This document shows, piece by piece, positions 32,902 to 41,456 of a stretch of 64,000 nt of DNA. The notes beneath the pieces are model-generated. The model was not told where the DNA came from, ran no database searches, and worked only from the letters and a program-made list of their open reading frames with translations. This DNA is from Streptomyces sp. NBC_01446 (lineage in GTDB: Bacteria; Actinomycetota; Actinomycetes; Streptomycetales; Streptomycetaceae), in NCBI RefSeq assembly GCF_026340095.1, contig NZ_JAPEPO010000001.1, positions 1,116,001 through 1,180,000 of the forward strand, written 5' to 3'. How positions within the stretch are numbered: the first letter of the stretch is position 1; every line of letters begins with the position of its first letter. The translations under genes were made by a program, and so were the position numbers.

Positions 32902-35072
32902 CGCCCCCGCCAGAGACCGGCGTGCACGCGCGCGTGGACCTGGACGCGCTCTTCGACCCTCGGTCGGTCGCCGTCGTCGGGGCGTCCGACAACCCGGAGA
33001 AGTGGGGTTACTGGCTGGCGTCGGGGGCCCTGTCGGGCCGTGACCGCCGGGCCGTCCACCTCGTCAACCACCGCGGGGGCGCCCTGGACGGCGAACCGTT
33101 CCTGCCGGATCTCGCGTCGCTGCCCGTGCCCCCCGAGCACGTCGTCGTCGCCGTGCCGCCCCACCATGTGCGACCGGTCGTCACGGACGGTCTCGCGGCG
33201 GGCGCCCGGTGCTTCACCGTGATCACCTCGGGCGGCGCCACCGCCGAGGAGGAGCGGGCGCTCGCCGAGCTCGTCACGGCCCGGGGCGCGCGGCTGCTCG
33301 GCCCGAACTGCATGGGCGTGGTGGACACGACGAGCGAACTGCGGCTCAGCTGGGGCGAGTTCCCCTCGGGCAGCCTCGGTCTCGTGTCCCAGAGCGGGAA
33401 TCTCGCCCTGGAGATCGGCCGACTCCTCGCACGCTCCGGACAGGGCTTCTCCCGGTTCGTGTCGCTGGGCAACCAGCGGGACATCGACGCGGCGGACGCC
33501 CTGGAGTCGCTGATCACGCACGGGCCCACCAGAGCGCTCGCCGCGTACATCGAGGACTTCCGCGACGGCCGGCGGCTCGCACAGGTCCTGACGGCCGCCC
33601 ACGCCGCCGGGAAACCCGTCCTGCTCCTGACCGTGGGACGCAGCGCCGCCTCCGGGCGCGCCGCGGCGTCCCACACCGGCGCCCTGGTGAGCGCGCGCGC
33701 CACCGTGGAGGCGGTGTGCCGCGACGCCGGCGCCCTGCTGCTCGACACGGCGGGCGACCTGGTCGACACGGCGGTGTACCTGCTGGCGCAGGGTGTACGC
33801 GACCGGAGTGCGGGGCACACGGCGGCCGGCCGGTCGCCTCACCTGCGCAGCGTCGCCGTGGTCGGGGACAGCGGCGGTCAAGGTGCCCTCGCCGCCGACG
33901 CGTTCGCCGCTCAGGGCCTCGATGTGCCCGCCTTCGCGGAAGGCACGCGCGATGCGGTGGCCGAGCAGTTGCCGACTGGGGCCGGGTGCGGCAACCCGGT
34001 CGACCTGGCGGGCGCGGGTGAGGTCGATCTCGGCAACTACGCGCGCGTGGCGGGCACCCTGCTGCACTCGGGAGACACCGACGCCGTCGTCCTCACGGGC
34101 TACTTCGGCGACTACGCGACCGCCAACCCGGCCCAGACGGAACGCGAATGCGAGGTCGCACACGCCCTCGCGGACGCCGCCGTCACGTCCGGGCGCGCCC
34201 TCGTGGTGCACACGATGGCCCGTGACACCCCCGCCCTGACGGTTCTGCGGCAGCGCGGTGTGCCCGTCTACGAGCGCATCGAGCAGGCCGCGACCGCCGT
34301 CGCCACGGCGGCCCGCCTCACGGATCCTCCGCTCACCCTCGAGGATCCTCCGGCCCCGGCGACGTACAGGCTGGCGGACGGCGGTTACGAGAACGTGCGG
34401 GAGCTGCTCTCTTCTTATCAACTCGCCTTCCCTGCGGCCGAGTTCGTGACAGGCGCGGACGAAGCCGTGGAGGCGGCGGAACACCGGACGGGGTATCCGC
34501 TCGTCCTCAAGGCGATGGGGCTCGCGCACAAGACCGAGGCGGGCGGGGTCGCCCTGTCGATCGCCGACGCTGACGCCCTGAGGGCCGCGTTCGCCCGCAT
34601 GAAGGCGGCGACGGGCGCGGACCGCTACGCCGTGGAGGCGATGGCCACACCGCCGTACGGACACGAACTGATCGTCGGTGTGCGGCGCGACCCGTCGTTC
34701 GGGCCCGTCGTCATGGTCGGCATCGGAGGGGTGACCGCCGAACTGCTCGCCGACACGGCGCTGGCCCTCGCACCCCTGACACCGGCACGCGCGCGTGCCC
34801 TGCTCCTGCGGCTGCGGCACGCGCCGTTGCTGACAGGCTGGCGCGGCGCGCCCGGAGCGCATCTGGACGCGGCGGCCGCCGCCGTGTGCGCCGTCGCGCG
34901 GGCCGCCGTCGACCATCCGGAGCTGGCCGAACTGGAGGTCAATCCCCTGCTCGTGCACCCGGGCGGCGCGATCGCCCTGGACGCGCACGGGGTGCTCGAC
35001 CGGGCCGGCACCTCACCGGCGCCCGTCCATGGCGTCGGCAAGGAGGGCGGCGGTCTCCTGGTCGAGCGGTAG
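32898..35072 (+). CDS. ADP-forming acyl-CoA synthetase (acetate--CoA ligase family)
   Basis: 724-residue single-chain enzyme with fused alpha and beta parts. The CoA-binding domain has SVAVVGASDNPEKWGYWLA; the ligase domain has GPNCMGVVDT and the phosphohistidine segment AAASHTGALVSA. The C-terminal ATP-grasp domain starts near PLVLKAMGLAHKTEAGGV. It interconverts an acid, CoA and ATP with acyl-CoA, ADP and phosphate. GTG 32898 overlaps the previous stop (GTGA); GTG 32889 is an alternative. Last gene of the operon; its 3' end overlaps the convergent XRE gene by 60 bp. It may activate the acid formed after decarboxylation. Confidence 0.92.
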   Translation: MTPPPETGVHARVDLDALFDPRSVAVVGASDNPEKWGYWLASGALSGRDRRAVHLVNHRGGALDGEPFLPDLASLPVPPEHVVVAVPPHHVRPVVTDGLAAGARCFTVITSGGATAEEERALAELVTARGARLLGPNCMGVVDTTSELRLSWGEFPSGSLGLVSQSGNLALEIGRLLARSGQGFSRFVSLGNQRDIDAADALESLITHGPTRALAAYIEDFRDGRRLAQVLTAAHAAGKPVLLLTVGRSAASGRAAASHTGALVSARATVEAVCRDAGALLLDTAGDLVDTAVYLLAQGVRDRSAGHTAAGRSPHLRSVAVVGDSGGQGALAADAFAAQGLDVPAFAEGTRDAVAEQLPTGAGCGNPVDLAGAGEVDLGNYARVAGTLLHSGDTDAVVLTGYFGDYATANPAQTERECEVAHALADAAVTSGRALVVHTMARDTPALTVLRQRGVPVYERIEQAATAVATAARLTDPPLTLEDPPAPATYRLADGGYENVRELLSSYQLAFPAAEFVTGADEAVEAAEHRTGYPLVLKAMGLAHKTEAGGVALSIADADALRAAFARMKAATGADRYAVEAMATPPYGHELIVGVRRDPSFGPVVMVGIGGVTAELLADTALALAPLTPARARALLLRLRHAPLLTGWRGAPGAHLDAAAAAVCAVARAAVDHPELAELEVNPLLVHPGGAIALDAHGVLDRAGTSPAPVHGVGKEGGGLLVER

Positions 35073-35858
35073 GAACGCCTCCAGTTTCAGCTCGGCGAGC
35101 GTGACGTCGACCGCCGTCCCGAAGTGGGTGAGCGTGCTCAGCAGGCGCAGCTCACCGCGCTCCGTACGCAGCCGCAGCGGGACGGCGAAGCCGAGGTAGT
35201 CCGGACCGGCCTGTCGGGGCCGGTCCGGCACCATGCCCTCCAGTTCGGCGACCAGCTCCGTGAGAGCTCGGTTGGAATTGCGGACGGACTCGTCGCGCAG
35301 TCCGTCGATGACATGCCAGGCCCACTCGTCCAGGTTCACGATCCGCGGCGCGAGGCCGCGCGGATGCAGCAGCACGCGCGCGATGTTCACCGGCGCCGAG
35401 AGCAGCGCCGGATCGACCCCTTCGGTCAGCGCGCCGAAGGCCTCGTTGCGCGAGACGAGATCCCCGCACCGGTCGATGATGACCGCCGGATACGGCAGAT
35501 GCGCCTCCATGACACGCTCCAGTGCCGTACGGACGGCGGCCAGCTGCGGACCCCCGAAGCGCGACTCCTGGTACGCGGGTGCGTAACCCGCCGCAAGGAG
35601 AAGGGCGTTGCGCTCCCGCAGCGGCACCTTCAGCGCCTCCGCCAGGCGTACGACCATGGCCCGGCCCGGGACCGATCGGCCGCTCTCCACGAAGCTGACA
35701 TGCCGCTGCGTGGTCCCCGCGCGCGTGGCCAGCTCCAGCTGGCTGACGCGCCGCCGCACCCGCCACTCACGCAACGCGTCACCGAGCCCGCCCTGCGCCG
35801 CCCTGCCCGAGGGCCCTGTCCCTGTCCCCGCCTCAGCCGGTTCCGCCTGCGTCGTCAC
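35013..35858 (-). CDS. XRE-family regulator with MmyB-like ligand-binding domain
   Basis: 281-residue regulator. The N-terminal HTH_31-type helix-turn-helix (SQLELATRAGTTQRHVSFVE) is followed by a PAS-like MLTR/MmyB ligand-binding domain (VIIDRCGDLVSRNEAF; the WAWHVIDGLRDE segment). Proteins of this architecture bind fatty-acyl or small aromatic ligands in MmyB relatives. It runs toward the acyl-CoA ligase gene with a 60-bp tail-to-tail overlap. It is divergent from the SnoaL-like gene at 35989, which is its most likely target. Confidence 0.92.
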   Translation of the reverse strand: MTTQAEPAEAGTGTGPSGRAAQGGLGDALREWRVRRRVSQLELATRAGTTQRHVSFVESGRSVPGRAMVVRLAEALKVPLRERNALLLAAGYAPAYQESRFGGPQLAAVRTALERVMEAHLPYPAVIIDRCGDLVSRNEAFGALTEGVDPALLSAPVNIARVLLHPRGLAPRIVNLDEWAWHVIDGLRDESVRNSNRALTELVAELEGMVPDRPRQAGPDYLGFAVPLRLRTERGELRLLSTLTHFGTAVDVTLAELKLEAFLPLDQETAALLADAMDGRR

Positions 35859-35988
35859 CGGACCGTATCTACCCGACGGCGGGGCCTACGGGCCATTCCC
35901 TGCGGGGAATTGTCGCGCCGCACCCCGCCGCGCACAGTTCAAACATCACCGACAGCCGTCAGGGACAGATCAGGAAGAGGGCGAGTCA

Positions 35989-36414
35989 ATGCCGCACATC
36001 GACGCACAGGAGCTGGCCGGCCGGTACGCGGCCGTCTGGAACGAGAGGGACCCCGAGCTGCGCCGCAAGGCGGTACACGCGCTGTGGTCCCCGGACGGTG
36101 TGCACGCCCTGCTGCCGCCGCAGGAGTTGCGGGAGACGGCCGTGCACCTCGGCTTCCCCACGGCCGCCTTGGAGGCGCGCGGTCACGAGGAGCTTGAGGC
36201 GCGTGTGGCGCGGGCCCATGAAGAGTTCGTGGCGTCCGGCGAGTACACGTTCAGGGCGACGGCCGCACACGCGCAGCAGTTGAAGGACGTCGTCACGTTC
36301 CGCTGGGAGTCGGTCCTCACGCAAAGCGGCGAAGTGACGGGTGGAGGGCTGGAGTTCGTCGTCGTGGCGGAGGACGGACGCATCCTGCGCGACTACCAGT
36401 TCGTGGGCGTCTGA
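35989..36414 (+). CDS. SnoaL/NTF2-like fold protein
   Basis: 141-residue small protein with the alpha+beta cone pattern of the SnoaL/NTF2 superfamily (ELAGRYAAVWNERDPELRRK at the start, then ALWSPDGVHAL and a beta-rich C-terminus with VTFRWESVL and RILRDYQFVGV). The ATG has AGGAAGAGGG upstream. It is divergent from the XRE/MmyB-type regulator, a common pairing in Streptomyces. It could be an enzyme or a ligand-binding protein; no active-site motif allows a choice. Confidence 0.85.
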   Translation: MPHIDAQELAGRYAAVWNERDPELRRKAVHALWSPDGVHALLPPQELRETAVHLGFPTAALEARGHEELEARVARAHEEFVASGEYTFRATAAHAQQLKDVVTFRWESVLTQSGEVTGGGLEFVVVAEDGRILRDYQFVGV

Positions 36415-36447
36415 CGCGGCAGATCGTCCGTCGGGATCCGACACGCC

Positions 36448-36480
36448 GGAGGGCCTTCCCCGTCACGGGGAAGGCCCTCC
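36448..36480. terminator. Bidirectional hairpin terminator
   Basis: Perfect 15-bp stem (GGAGGGCCTTCCCCG / CGGGGAAGGCCCTCC) with a 3-base loop, between the convergent SnoaL-like and APC permease genes. It can serve both. Confidence 0.88.
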
Positions 36481-36496
36481 CTTGCGCGCGGGCGCG

Positions 36497-38065
36497 CTAC
36501 TCGCCCACGCGCCTGCGCGTCCGCGCGCCCATGGCGTAGAAGACAAGCCCGATGCCGACGAAGAGCAGCAGGGGCAGCACCTGGCTCAGTGTGTACTGGG
36601 CGCGCTCACCGGCGAACGACTCGGGCAGTGAGTCCGCTGCGCTGCCCGCCGAGCCGAACCAGCCGACCCCGAAGCCCGGCCAGATCAGCACGATCACGGT
36701 GAACGCCACGAAGCCGGTGGCGAGGACGCTCACGACCCACGCGCCCACGCGTCCGCCCGGGACGGCGTACGGGCGGGGCGTGTCCGGGTACTTGCGGCGC
36801 AGCACGGCGAGGCTGGGGAACGTGATGACGTACGAGATGAAGGTGGTGCAGATCGTCAGGCCGAGGCCCGCCGCGAAGTATTTCTCGCCGTTGCCGCCCG
36901 TGAGGTTGAGGGCGACCACGAAGAGGATCGAACCGAGCACGGCGGAGAGCAGGTTCACCCGCACCGGCGTCCCGTGCTTCTCGGAGATGCGGCCGAGCCA
37001 CGCCGGACCGGCGCCGTCCGCGCAGGCGACGGCCTGCGCGCGGTGGGCGCCCATGGCCCAGGTGACGCCCGAGGTCAGCAGGCCGATGATCAGGCCCGCT
37101 GCGGCGACCCCGCCGAAGACGGAGCCGAGGCCGGTGAGCGTGACCGTGCCGTCGGCCGCGATCGACCCGCCGTAGACCGTGAACACGGCCTTGCAGGCGT
37201 CGATGAATCCGCCGAGGCTGCCGATCTCCTTGCTGGGCAGCACGAAGAGGATGCCGAGGATCGGGCCGCCGTAGAGGAGCACCGCCGCGAAGCCCGAGCG
37301 CAGGATCGACAGGGGGATGTCGCGCCGCGGGTTCGTCATCTCCTCGGCCGCGGAGCTGGGCAGTTCGAAGCCGACGTAGTTGAAGATCAGGACCGGGACG
37401 AGTGCCACGAAACCGGCGTACGTCGGGACGAACTCTCCCGCGGGCAGCGCGTGCACGCCGTGCTGGACGGCGAACACCGCCACGGAGACGAGGAAGAACC
37501 CGAGGAGCACGATCCGGGCGACGGCGCCCGCGATGGGCACCCACTTGCCGATGCGCACGGACTGTACGACGGCCAGCGCTCCGCCCCAGATGAAGACGAG
37601 GCCGGCCGCGTACTTCCAGAATCCCGGCAGGGGGGTGAAGAACTCCTCCCACGTGGTGAGCGCGATGATGCACAGGCTGCCGCCCACCCAGACGGGGTTG
37701 GAGATCCAGTAGAGGAGCTGGTTCACACCGGCGACGAGCCTGCCGAAGGCCAGGCGCGTCCACACGTAGGGGCCGCCCTGCACGGGGAAGGCCGAGCCGA
37801 GTTCGGCGACGAGCAGGCCGTACGGGAGGAAGAACGCGAGGGCGAGGATCGCCATCCAGGTCAGACCCTGCGGACCCTGGGCGGCCACGGAGCCGATCGT
37901 GTCGAGGCCGACGAGGGTGCAGATCAGGAAGAACAGCACGTCCAGCCTGCGCAGGTCCTTCTTGAGCCGGGAGCGCTGTTCACCCCATCCCTCCGACAGG
38001 TCAGGCAGGTCGGGTGCGCCCTTGGCGGACGGCTCGGTCGGCGGTATCGGCGGCGCTTGGGTCAC
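36497..38065 (-). CDS. APC-superfamily amino-acid permease
   Basis: 522-residue cytoplasmic-membrane transporter with about 12 hydrophobic segments. The first helix is RLDVLFFLICTLVGLDTIGS, and the conserved intracellular region SSAAEEMTNPRRDIPLSILR, with its E...P-R-R/K-IP pattern, is that of APC amino acid/polyamine permeases. The GTG start has AGGAG seven bases upstream. The TetR-type operator at 38176 lies between it and the divergent tetR gene, and the same site precedes the deaminase/decarboxylase operon. It therefore probably imports the amino acid degraded by that operon. Confidence 0.93.
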   Translation of the reverse strand: MTQAPPIPPTEPSAKGAPDLPDLSEGWGEQRSRLKKDLRRLDVLFFLICTLVGLDTIGSVAAQGPQGLTWMAILALAFFLPYGLLVAELGSAFPVQGGPYVWTRLAFGRLVAGVNQLLYWISNPVWVGGSLCIIALTTWEEFFTPLPGFWKYAAGLVFIWGGALAVVQSVRIGKWVPIAGAVARIVLLGFFLVSVAVFAVQHGVHALPAGEFVPTYAGFVALVPVLIFNYVGFELPSSAAEEMTNPRRDIPLSILRSGFAAVLLYGGPILGILFVLPSKEIGSLGGFIDACKAVFTVYGGSIAADGTVTLTGLGSVFGGVAAAGLIIGLLTSGVTWAMGAHRAQAVACADGAGPAWLGRISEKHGTPVRVNLLSAVLGSILFVVALNLTGGNGEKYFAAGLGLTICTTFISYVITFPSLAVLRRKYPDTPRPYAVPGGRVGAWVVSVLATGFVAFTVIVLIWPGFGVGWFGSAGSAADSLPESFAGERAQYTLSQVLPLLLFVGIGLVFYAMGARTRRRVGE

Positions 38066-38175
38066 GGGGAAACTCCTGCTGCACGGCGGGGCACGGGGCG
38101 TGACGGTTGTTCTCGGACTGTGCTGCGACTCTTGTTGCGACGGTTGCCGCGACCGGCTCCCCGGTCGCTCTATTG

Positions 38176-38193
38176 ACTGAACAGCCAGTCAGT
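38176..38193. promoter_or_regulatory. TetR-type operator, copy 3
   Basis: 18-bp palindrome whose reverse complement is ACTGACTGGCTGTTCAGT, in the 240-bp region between the divergent APC permease and tetR genes. Position suggests autoregulation of tetR plus repression of the permease. Two close copies precede the catabolic operon at 28920. Confidence 0.78.
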
Positions 38194-38305
38194 AAGCGAG
38201 ACTGTGACGGGCACCACTGGGCACTGTCAAGAGTCGTGCACGAGGCGTTCGCACCGGGTTCACCACTCGGCGCCCACCGCCAGTGCCCGTGTGTAGGGTT
38301 ACCGC

Positions 38306-38929
38306 GTGGCAAGAGTGCGGTTGAGCGTGGCCGAGCGGCGCGAAGAGTTGCTGGGGGCCGCCATCGAGCAGATCGAGGCGCGGGGCGTGGCAGCCGTGCG
38401 CATCGCCGACGTCGCCTCAGCGCTCGGGGTGAGCAACGCGCTGGTTCTGTACCACTTCTCGACGAAGGAAAAGCTCGTCTCCGCCGCGTTCGCGCACGCC
38501 GCCGAGGGCGACCTGGCGCATCTGCGCAAGCTGCTGGGCAAGCGCACGACGGCGCTGCGCCGACTGCGCTCGGCCGTGCGCTGGTACGCGCCGACCGGGC
38601 AGGCCAAGGGGTGGCGGCTGTGGATCGAGGGCTGGTCCGCGGCACTGCGTGAGCCCGCGCTGCGGGAGGTCACGCGCGACCTGGACAAGCAGTGGAAGGC
38701 GGCGATCACGCAGGTCGTCGCGGAGGGCGTGGCGGCGGGCGAGTTCCGCTGCCCGGACCCGGCGGGCGCGGCACTGCGCCTGACGGCGCTCCTCGACGGC
38801 CTCGCGGTGCAGATGACCGCGTACACGGGGACGGTCTCACGGGCCCGCATGCAGGAGTGGGTCGACGACGCGCTGGCCCGCGAGCTGGGACTTGAGCGGG
38901 CGGACCTGACGGCGACGACGGCGGGCTGA
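38306..38929 (+). CDS. TetR/AcrR-family regulator
   Basis: 207-residue repressor of BetI-like appearance. The helix-turn-helix is IADVASALGVSNALVLYHFS (about residues 33-52), followed by STKEKLVSAAF and an all-helical ligand domain. GTG start at 38306. The palindrome at 38176 upstream, and two near-identical sites 9 kb away before the acyl-CoA dehydrogenase operon, make it the likely repressor of that operon and of the APC permease. The ligand may be the amino acid itself or a CoA ester from the pathway. Confidence 0.92.
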   Translation: MARVRLSVAERREELLGAAIEQIEARGVAAVRIADVASALGVSNALVLYHFSTKEKLVSAAFAHAAEGDLAHLRKLLGKRTTALRRLRSAVRWYAPTGQAKGWRLWIEGWSAALREPALREVTRDLDKQWKAAITQVVAEGVAAGEFRCPDPAGAALRLTALLDGLAVQMTAYTGTVSRARMQEWVDDALARELGLERADLTATTAG

Positions 38930-38943
38930 CGGCGCCGCGACGT

Positions 38944-39017
38944 CGGGCTCCGAAGGGAGCCCGGGGTGACCGCGTGGAAATGACGCGGGGGAGCAGCCTC
39001 CAAGGGCCGGCTCCCCC
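38944..39017. terminator. Two hairpins between convergent tetR and GDSL hydrolase genes
   Basis: An 8-bp stem CGGGCTCC / GGAGCCCG with a GAAG loop (38944-38963) is followed by GGGGGAGC / GCTCCCCC (38987-38994 with 39010-39017). They fill the 107-bp gap where tetR and the GDSL hydrolase gene converge, so they probably terminate both transcripts. Confidence 0.75.
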
Positions 39018-39036
39018 ATGACGCGCGCAGCTCCCG

Positions 39037-39834
39037 TCAGAGCGGCAGCAGATCCGGCCGCTTCGCCGCCACATGGTCCCCGGACGACTCGCCGCGCAGG
39101 CGTCGGCCGATCCACGGCACCAGGAACTCCCGCGCCCAGTGGATGTCGTCGCGCCGTACCTCCAGCGTGCCGCGCGGCGGCTGCGCCGGCCACGGCTGGT
39201 CCGGGTCCGCCGGCACCTCGACGCCGAGCGCCTGCCCCGCCCGCAGCGCGACCCTCGTGTGCCCCTCGGGCGAGAGGTGCAGCCGGTCGTCGTCCCAGGC
39301 ACGGCGGTCCTGGACGGTCTTGAGGGACCACAGGTCGAGCACCGGGCAGCCGTAGCGGTCGGCGACCGCGCGCACATGCCCGTTGTACGTCGCGATCTTG
39401 CCGCGCAGGTGCTTGAGGACCGGGACGTCCCGGGTGTCGAAGCCGGTGGTCACCATGACCGTGCCGACGGCGGAGGTCAGCCGGGCCACGGCCTTCTCGA
39501 AGCGCTCCGCGACGTCGTCGGGGTCGGTGCCGGGACGGATGATGTCGTTGCCGCCGGCGGCGAAGGTCACCAGGTCCGGGGCCAGTTCGACGGCGCGCGG
39601 GAGCTGGTCCTCCACGATCTGGTCGAGGAGCTTGCCGCGTACGGCGAGGTTCGCGTACCGGAAGGAGTGCTCGGGGGTCCGGTCGTCCAGGAGGACGGCG
39701 AGACGGTCGGCCCAGCCCACGAAGGCCCCGTCGGGACCGGGGTCCCCGACGCCTTCGGTGAAGCTGTCCCCCACCGCCGCGTAGGACCGAATCGTGCCGC
39801 CGCTGAGTGATCTCGATTCGTTTGCCACGACCAC
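39037..39834 (-). CDS. SGNH/GDSL-family hydrolase
   Basis: 265-residue esterase/lipase-type hydrolase. The catalytic serine block I is AAVGDSFTEGVGDPG near residue 20, block III is FAAGGNDIIRPGTD, and the C-terminal DXXH is DDDRLHLSPEGH. There is no clear signal peptide, so it is likely cytosolic. It may deacylate small esters; the substrate is not evident. It stands alone between two terminators. Confidence 0.92.
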   Translation of the reverse strand: MVVANESRSLSGGTIRSYAAVGDSFTEGVGDPGPDGAFVGWADRLAVLLDDRTPEHSFRYANLAVRGKLLDQIVEDQLPRAVELAPDLVTFAAGGNDIIRPGTDPDDVAERFEKAVARLTSAVGTVMVTTGFDTRDVPVLKHLRGKIATYNGHVRAVADRYGCPVLDLWSLKTVQDRRAWDDDRLHLSPEGHTRVALRAGQALGVEVPADPDQPWPAQPPRGTLEVRRDDIHWAREFLVPWIGRRLRGESSGDHVAAKRPDLLPL

Positions 39835-39946
39835 ACATCTTTCACCCTGCGATGTGACCTACGCGACCGTAGGAAGGGGTTGACGGGTGGTGATATAGCC
39901 CACCCGGTCAGTTTCGCGATTTCAGGAATACGACGGGGATACGACG

Positions 39947-39978
39947 AAGGGGCGGGCCCGGAACCGGACCCGCCCCTT
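39947..39978 (-). terminator. Terminator downstream of the M23 endopeptidase gene
   Basis: Inverted repeat AAGGGGCGGG...CCCGCCCCTT with an inner CCGG/CCGG pairing, about 70 bp beyond the stop codon of the leftward M23 gene. Confidence 0.78.
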
Positions 39979-40005
39979 CACGTCACGCCTCGACGAGACA
40001 CCTTC

Positions 40006-40055
40006 ACGTCACACCGTCAGGGTCGGAGCGACGTCACACCGTCGAGGTCAGAGCG
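40006..40055. repeat. 25-bp tandem duplication spanning the M23 gene stop codon
   Basis: Copies at 40006-40030 and 40031-40055 both start ACGTCACACCGTC and end in a GGTC(G/A)GAGCG-like sequence. The second copy includes the stop codon and last codon of the endopeptidase gene; the equivalent stop position in the first copy is altered. A recent slippage or repair duplication is the likely origin. Confidence 0.75.
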
Positions 40056-40863
40056 AGACCCCGTGCGCACGGAGGTAGGCGACCGGGTCCACGTCCGAGC
40101 CGTAGCTCGGGGTGGTGCGGATCTCGAAGTGCAGGTGCGGTCCCGTGACGTTGCCGGTCGCGCCGGAGAGGCCGATCCGCTGACCCTCGGTCACGGTCTG
40201 CCCGGACGAGACGGCGAGGGACGACAGGTGGGCGTACTGCGAGTACTTGCCGTCGGCGTGCTGGATGACGACCTCGTTGCCGTAGGCGCCGTCAAGGCCG
40301 GCCGACACAACGGTGCCCGCGGCTATGGCCTTGAGCGGAGTGCCCGTCGGGACCACGAAGTCGACACCGGTGTGGTAGCCGCTGGACCACATGCTGCCCG
40401 CGGTCTTGTACGCCGTGCCGATGGAGGCGCTCTGGACGGGCAGCGTGTAGCCGGCGCCGGTAGCGGCCTTGGGCGCGAAAGCCTGCGTGGCGGTGGCCGG
40501 GGACTTCGCGGCGGGAGCCGCGGCCTTCTGGCCGATCGTCAGCTTGAGGCCCGGATGGATCAGGGACGGGTTGCCGCCAACGACCGAGCGGTTGTCGGAG
40601 TAGAGCTTCTTCCAACCGCCGCTGACGTTCTGCGCGTCGGCGATCTTCGAAAGGGTGTCCCCGGCCTTGACGGCGTAGGTCTTGGCAGCGGCGGGAGCGG
40701 CCGCGGCCTTCACGACCGAGTGGGCGGCCGCGGGAGTCGCGGCATGGACGCCGGCGGCACCCATCAGCGGCAGTGCGAGTGCGACGCCACCCACACCGGC
40801 AATGGCGATCGTGCGGGAGAAGCTCTGGGACTTGGGACGGCGGTGCTTACCCTTCGCGGGCAT
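40048..40863 (-). CDS. Secreted LysM-M23 peptidoglycan endopeptidase
   Basis: 271-residue cell-wall hydrolase. The signal peptide core is IAIAGVGGVALALPLMGAAG with cleavage near GVHAA. A LysM domain (YAVKAGDTLSKIADAQ to LIHPGLKLTIGQ, about residues 61-110) binds peptidoglycan. The C-terminal M23 lysostaphin-like domain has zinc ligands in GYHTGVDF and GPHLHFEIR. ATG 40863 is selected because GAGAGGAA precedes it and the longer frame would run into the riboswitch. A cyclic di-AMP-type leader upstream indicates control together with cell-wall and osmotic state, as known for Streptomyces rpf/LysM genes. Confidence 0.95.
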   Translation of the reverse strand: MPAKGKHRRPKSQSFSRTIAIAGVGGVALALPLMGAAGVHAATPAAAHSVVKAAAAPAAAKTYAVKAGDTLSKIADAQNVSGGWKKLYSDNRSVVGGNPSLIHPGLKLTIGQKAAAPAAKSPATATQAFAPKAATGAGYTLPVQSASIGTAYKTAGSMWSSGYHTGVDFVVPTGTPLKAIAAGTVVSAGLDGAYGNEVVIQHADGKYSQYAHLSSLAVSSGQTVTEGQRIGLSGATGNVTGPHLHFEIRTTPSYGSDVDPVAYLRAHGVSL

Positions 40864-40879
40864 GGGGGATTCCTCTCCG

Positions 40880-41056
40880 TCGCCTGCGAGGTGAGCTGTC
40901 GGGTTCGGGCTGGAGCTGCCCGGCCGCGCCCCTTTCGGGCGCGGCTTCACCCCGAGCCGTTTCCGGTGTCCCGGAAACGGCGGTCCACCTGGGTCCCCCG
41001 CTCCTGCCGAGCACGGATCGATGTGCGGATTCCGGGCGGCGGCAGGATTTGGCGGT
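40880..41056 (-). promoter_or_regulatory. Cyclic di-AMP riboswitch (ydaO-yuaA class)
   Basis: The leader of the M23 gene, read on the minus strand, contains the conserved blocks of the ydaO/yuaA element in order: CCGCCAAATCCTGCC, GGAGCGGGGGACCCAGGT, CGGGGTGAAGCCG followed by a GC-rich hairpin, GGGCAGCTCC, then CCCGAACCCGACAGCT and CTCGCAGGCG closing P1. Streptomyces cell-wall hydrolase genes such as rpfA carry this riboswitch, which turns expression off when c-di-AMP is high. Boundaries are approximate. Confidence 0.88.
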
Positions 41057-41456
41057 CCGTCCGGATTACGCTGAACGTAAGCGAGCGGGGAGCGCGGGGA
41101 CAAGCAGCGAATTCCCCTGGGCATTCCGGTTCTTGATCCTCAAATGATCCTTTCCGGAAAAGGCCGTCACGCTCCGTCGATTCACGATCTTTGCAACTGC
41201 GATACCTACTGGAAATTCATTCGGGCCCGCCGCCACGCACGGTCACCGCTATGACCCTGCTCACCTATCAGCCGCCATATGCCCTCATTTCAGGGTTAGT
41301 TATCCCGTACTGCGCGATTGCACATCTATCGGTTCATTTCGGGCATTTAACACGCAATCACCAGTCTCCTCTCACATGGTTGCCCCTGGCAGCCGTGTCG
41401 TATCGTCGAAGGCGCCCGCAGGCGAGCAGCGCCGCGGCCGACCGGGAGGAGCCCCC
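41057..41456. other. Divergent promoter region of M23 and tyrosine phosphatase genes
   Basis: About 400 bp that is clearly more AT-rich than its surroundings (41110-41390). It should contain the promoters of both divergent genes. No credible coding sequence is seen. Confidence 0.5.
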
